The notes below the pieces were generated by a model that was not told the DNA's origin, did no database searches, and worked only from the letters and a program-made list of their open reading frames with translations. Below, piece by piece: positions 4,740-7,034 of a stretch of DNA of 7,034 nucleotides. Positions within the stretch are counted from its first letter, which is position 1. Each line of letters starts with the position of its first letter. The stretch comes from Bacteroidales bacterium UBA1237. GTDB taxonomy: Bacteria > Bacteroidota > Bacteroidia > Bacteroidales > UBA932. The stretch lies in NCBI GenBank assembly GCA_002308935.1, contig DBWN01000067.1, positions 1 to 7,034 of the forward strand, written 5' to 3'. A program made the position numbers and the translations under genes.

Positions 4740-7034
4740 TTAGTAGTTGAGTTTCACACCGAAGGCGAAAATCTTGTGGACCGGGTAAGTCAGGGTGTCG
4801 TAACCACCGACCTCGGGATCCATTCCGGAGTACTTGGTGAAGGTGAAGAGGTTCTCACCAGAGAAGTAGATGTTGCAGGAGGAGTTCCTCTCAGCGAAGT
4901 GAGGGAGCCTGCGCATGAGCTTGGTAAGGTCGTAGCCGACGGTCACGTTCTTGATACGGAGGTAGCTTCCATCCTCGAGATACCAGCCTGAAGGCGTCGC
5001 CATATTCTGGTTAGGATCATTCCTGGAGAGAAGCGGGATGGTGGAATCGCGGTTGGTCTCGCTCCATGCGTTGAGGATCTCCTTGGCGCGGCTGAAGTTA
5101 CCCTCGACATCGGTGAGGATGAGCTGCTTGGCCATGTAGGCGATCTTGTTGCCGGCCACACCCTGGAGCATCATGTCGAAGTTGAAGTTCTTCCAGGTGA
5201 ATCCGCCGGAAAGGGCGAAGGTGTACTTCGGAGTAGGATTGCCCAAAAAGACACGGTCGTCCGTGTTGATCCTGCCGTCCTCATTCACGTCGGTGAACTT
5301 GAGGTCTCCCGGACGGGCGCCAGGCTGGATGAGCTTGCCATCCTTCTGGTGGTCATAGACATCCTCCCAGCTCTGGAATATTCCCTCGTAAGGAATCATG
5401 TAGAAGGAATTGATCGGCTGACCGACCTCACTGCGGTAGATCGCCGTGGTAACGAGACCATAGCTGCCACCACCGACCCAGGGAGCTGAATTACCCTCGG
5501 AGTCGAACACTCCGGTGTTGATGACGCGGTTGCGGTTGTAGGCGAAGTTGCCGGTGACATAGTAGTTGAAGTCCTTGCTGATCTTGTCTCTCCAGGTGGC
5601 CACGAACTCGATACCACGGTTGTTAATCTCACCGAGGTTGATCTGCTTGGGGTTCAAACCGATATAATCAGGCCAGTCCATACTCTGACCCTGGATGAGG
5701 TTGAAGGTCCTCTTGTTATAGACATCGAGGGACATCGACAGGCGATCCTTGAAGAGATCGATGTCGAGACCGAGGTCGGTCTGCTCGGAGGTTTCCCATG
5801 TCAATTGGGAGTTGAAAGCGGTTGTGAGGGCATAAGTGACACCTCTCAAGACACCACCATTACCACCTCCGGTACGACCTGCCAATGTAGGATCGGAATT
5901 GTCGCCCATCTGGGAGAGGGTCGGGGATTTGTAGTTCCAACCGATGGAGCCGAGGTTACCGACGCGTCCCCAGGAACCTCTGATCTTCACGAGGTTGATG
6001 TTCTCGCTCTTCGGGAAGAAAGGCTCGCTGGAGAGCTTCCAAGCACCTGTGACGGCGGGGAAGTCACCATGGTTGTACTCCATAGGGAGACGACCGGCAT
6101 AGTCACGACGCCAGGAGGCGGTGACGAAATAGCGGTCATCGAAGCTGTAGGAAAGTCTGCCGACAATAGCTTTGTTGGCGTCGTTGTTATAGTAGTCACT
6201 GGGAATGCCATAAGCTCCTGCCTGCGAGAAATACTGCATGGAAGGATCCTCGATCTCAAAACTGGAAGCGGACATGCTGAAGCCCCTGTTCCAGTCACGG
6301 TTGAGGGTGAAAGCTCCAAGGGCGCCCACGGTGTGCTTGCCGAAGGTGCGGTCGTAGGTGAGAGTCATCTCATTACGCCATCCGTCGCTGCGGGAAGCGC
6401 CTTCGGAAAGTGAGTTGGTCAAGCTGGGCTTACCAATCTCAGGACGCTTGGGATCAAAAGATTTGGAAAGGCCTTGACCGATGTTGTAAGAGAACTGGTC
6501 GACGAACTTGAGGCCCTTGACGATGTTGGCGATCTCGACTCCGGTGGTGGACCAGAAGCTGGTGCTGTGACCATACTGTGTCTGCGCAAGGAGGAGACGC
6601 AGGGGGTTCACGGCGTCACCGTGAAGACCTGCGAAGTTACTTCCATACTGGGCGACATAGGCGGGATCCTCGGTGGTGGTACCTCCATAGGAACCTGCAT
6701 AAGGTCCGGCGGTGGCATAAGCCTCAGCGGACGGCGGCATATAGAGAGCGGAGAGGATGGTTCCGGTGTGGCTGGATCCAGTGTCTGTTCCGCGGCTCTT
6801 GCCGTCACCAAAGTGGATGTTCTCGGTGATCTTGAGCCACTTGTTCATCTGGTACTGTCCGTTGTAGCGGACACCCAGGCTTCTGGCGAATGTACCGACG
6901 AGGACGCCGGGGTTGTCGCTGAATGTGAAGGTCAGACGGCTCTTGAGGGCGTCAGTACCATAGTTCAGCGTGGCGGTGTGACGCTGATAGAGGGCGTCAC
7001 GGAAAATCTCGTCCATCCAGTCAGTGCGGGTGGT
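4740..7034 (-). CDS. SusC-like TonB-dependent outer-membrane transporter (C-terminal part, N-terminus outside window)
   Basis: This is the barrel part of a SusC-like transporter, which with its SusD partner imports oligosaccharides across the outer membrane using TonB energy. The frame is open to the right edge; the visible part is 764 residues plus a TAA stop. It begins with TDWMDEIFRDA at 7022-6990, which in this family sits at the junction between the plug and the barrel. The signal peptide, carboxypeptidase-like N-terminal domain, TonB box and most of the plug, roughly 250-350 residues, therefore lie outside. Family hallmarks seen are the acidic DVNEDGRINTDDR loop before LGNPTPKY (about 5220-5300), the YLRIKNVTVGYDL segment near the C-terminus (about 4920-4970), GENLFTFTKYSGMDPEVGG (about 4805-4865), and a final strand ending in aromatic Tyr (FGVKLNY). 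The Met codon at 7016 is internal and not the true start. susD follows after 12 bp, so the two are almost certainly co-transcribed. The substrate cannot be read from the sequence. Confidence 0.96.
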   Translation of the reverse strand, partial: TTRTDWMDEIFRDALYQRHTATLNYGTDALKSRLTFTFSDNPGVLVGTFARSLGVRYNGQYQMNKWLKITENIHFGDGKSRGTDTGSSHTGTILSALYMPPSAEAYATAGPYAGSYGGTTTEDPAYVAQYGSNFAGLHGDAVNPLRLLLAQTQYGHSTSFWSTTGVEIANIVKGLKFVDQFSYNIGQGLSKSFDPKRPEIGKPSLTNSLSEGASRSDGWRNEMTLTYDRTFGKHTVGALGAFTLNRDWNRGFSMSASSFEIEDPSMQYFSQAGAYGIPSDYYNNDANKAIVGRLSYSFDDRYFVTASWRRDYAGRLPMEYNHGDFPAVTGAWKLSSEPFFPKSENINLVKIRGSWGRVGNLGSIGWNYKSPTLSQMGDNSDPTLAGRTGGGNGGVLRGVTYALTTAFNSQLTWETSEQTDLGLDIDLFKDRLSMSLDVYNKRTFNLIQGQSMDWPDYIGLNPKQINLGEINNRGIEFVATWRDKISKDFNYYVTGNFAYNRNRVINTGVFDSEGNSAPWVGGGSYGLVTTAIYRSEVGQPINSFYMIPYEGIFQSWEDVYDHQKDGKLIQPGARPGDLKFTDVNEDGRINTDDRVFLGNPTPKYTFALSGGFTWKNFNFDMMLQGVAGNKIAYMAKQLILTDVEGNFSRAKEILNAWSETNRDSTIPLLSRNDPNQNMATPSGWYLEDGSYLRIKNVTVGYDLTKLMRRLPHFAERNSSCNIYFSGENLFTFTKYSGMDPEVGGYDTLTYPVHKIFAFGVKLNY

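Noticed and set aside
5805..6413. Open frame of 202 codons on the plus strand
   Set aside because: It is antisense to the SusC barrel and its translation resembles nothing I know.

Overview
The window looks like part of a polysaccharide utilisation locus (PUL) from a member of the Bacteroidota, probably the Bacteroidales. The evidence is an adjacent SusC-like TonB-dependent transporter and SusD-like lipoprotein, two type II (lipoprotein) signal peptides, AT-rich leaders without clear Shine-Dalgarno sequences, and a BACON-like domain. Genus cannot be settled from the sequence. The coding DNA is moderately GC-rich for this phylum, so I would not assume Bacteroides itself.

All four genes are on the minus strand, so transcription runs from high to low coordinates. 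(1) 7034-4740 holds the C-terminal part of a SusC-like outer-membrane transporter, whose N-terminus lies beyond the right edge. (2) 4727-3027 is a complete SusD-like glycan-binding lipoprotein, 12 bp after susC. (3) 2996-1200 is a complete lipoprotein with a BACON-like domain, a second beta-sandwich-like segment and a right-handed beta-helix, 30 bp after susD. (4) 1112-1 is the N-terminal part of an exported protein related to the GH127 / DUF1680 beta-L-arabinofuranosidases; it runs off the left edge. Between genes 3 and 4, a 15-bp hairpin (1142-1177) looks like a terminator or attenuator. No gene-free stretch exceeds about 90 bp, and I see no RNA gene, mobile element, CRISPR array or plus-strand gene.

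Genes 1-3 form a plausible operon: SusC and SusD import an oligosaccharide, and the beta-helix lipoprotein sits where a surface glycan-binding protein or surface enzyme is usually encoded.

The most unusual element is gene 4. Its ends match GH127 from the start of the mature enzyme and from the beta-sandwich region. However, about 220 residues of the usual catalytic barrel are missing in frame between its residues ~109 and ~115, and the cysteine cluster that supplies the family's nucleophile and zinc ligands is replaced. The frame nevertheless stays open for 370 codons. It is either a decaying gene caught before frame loss or a non-catalytic derivative with a new role.
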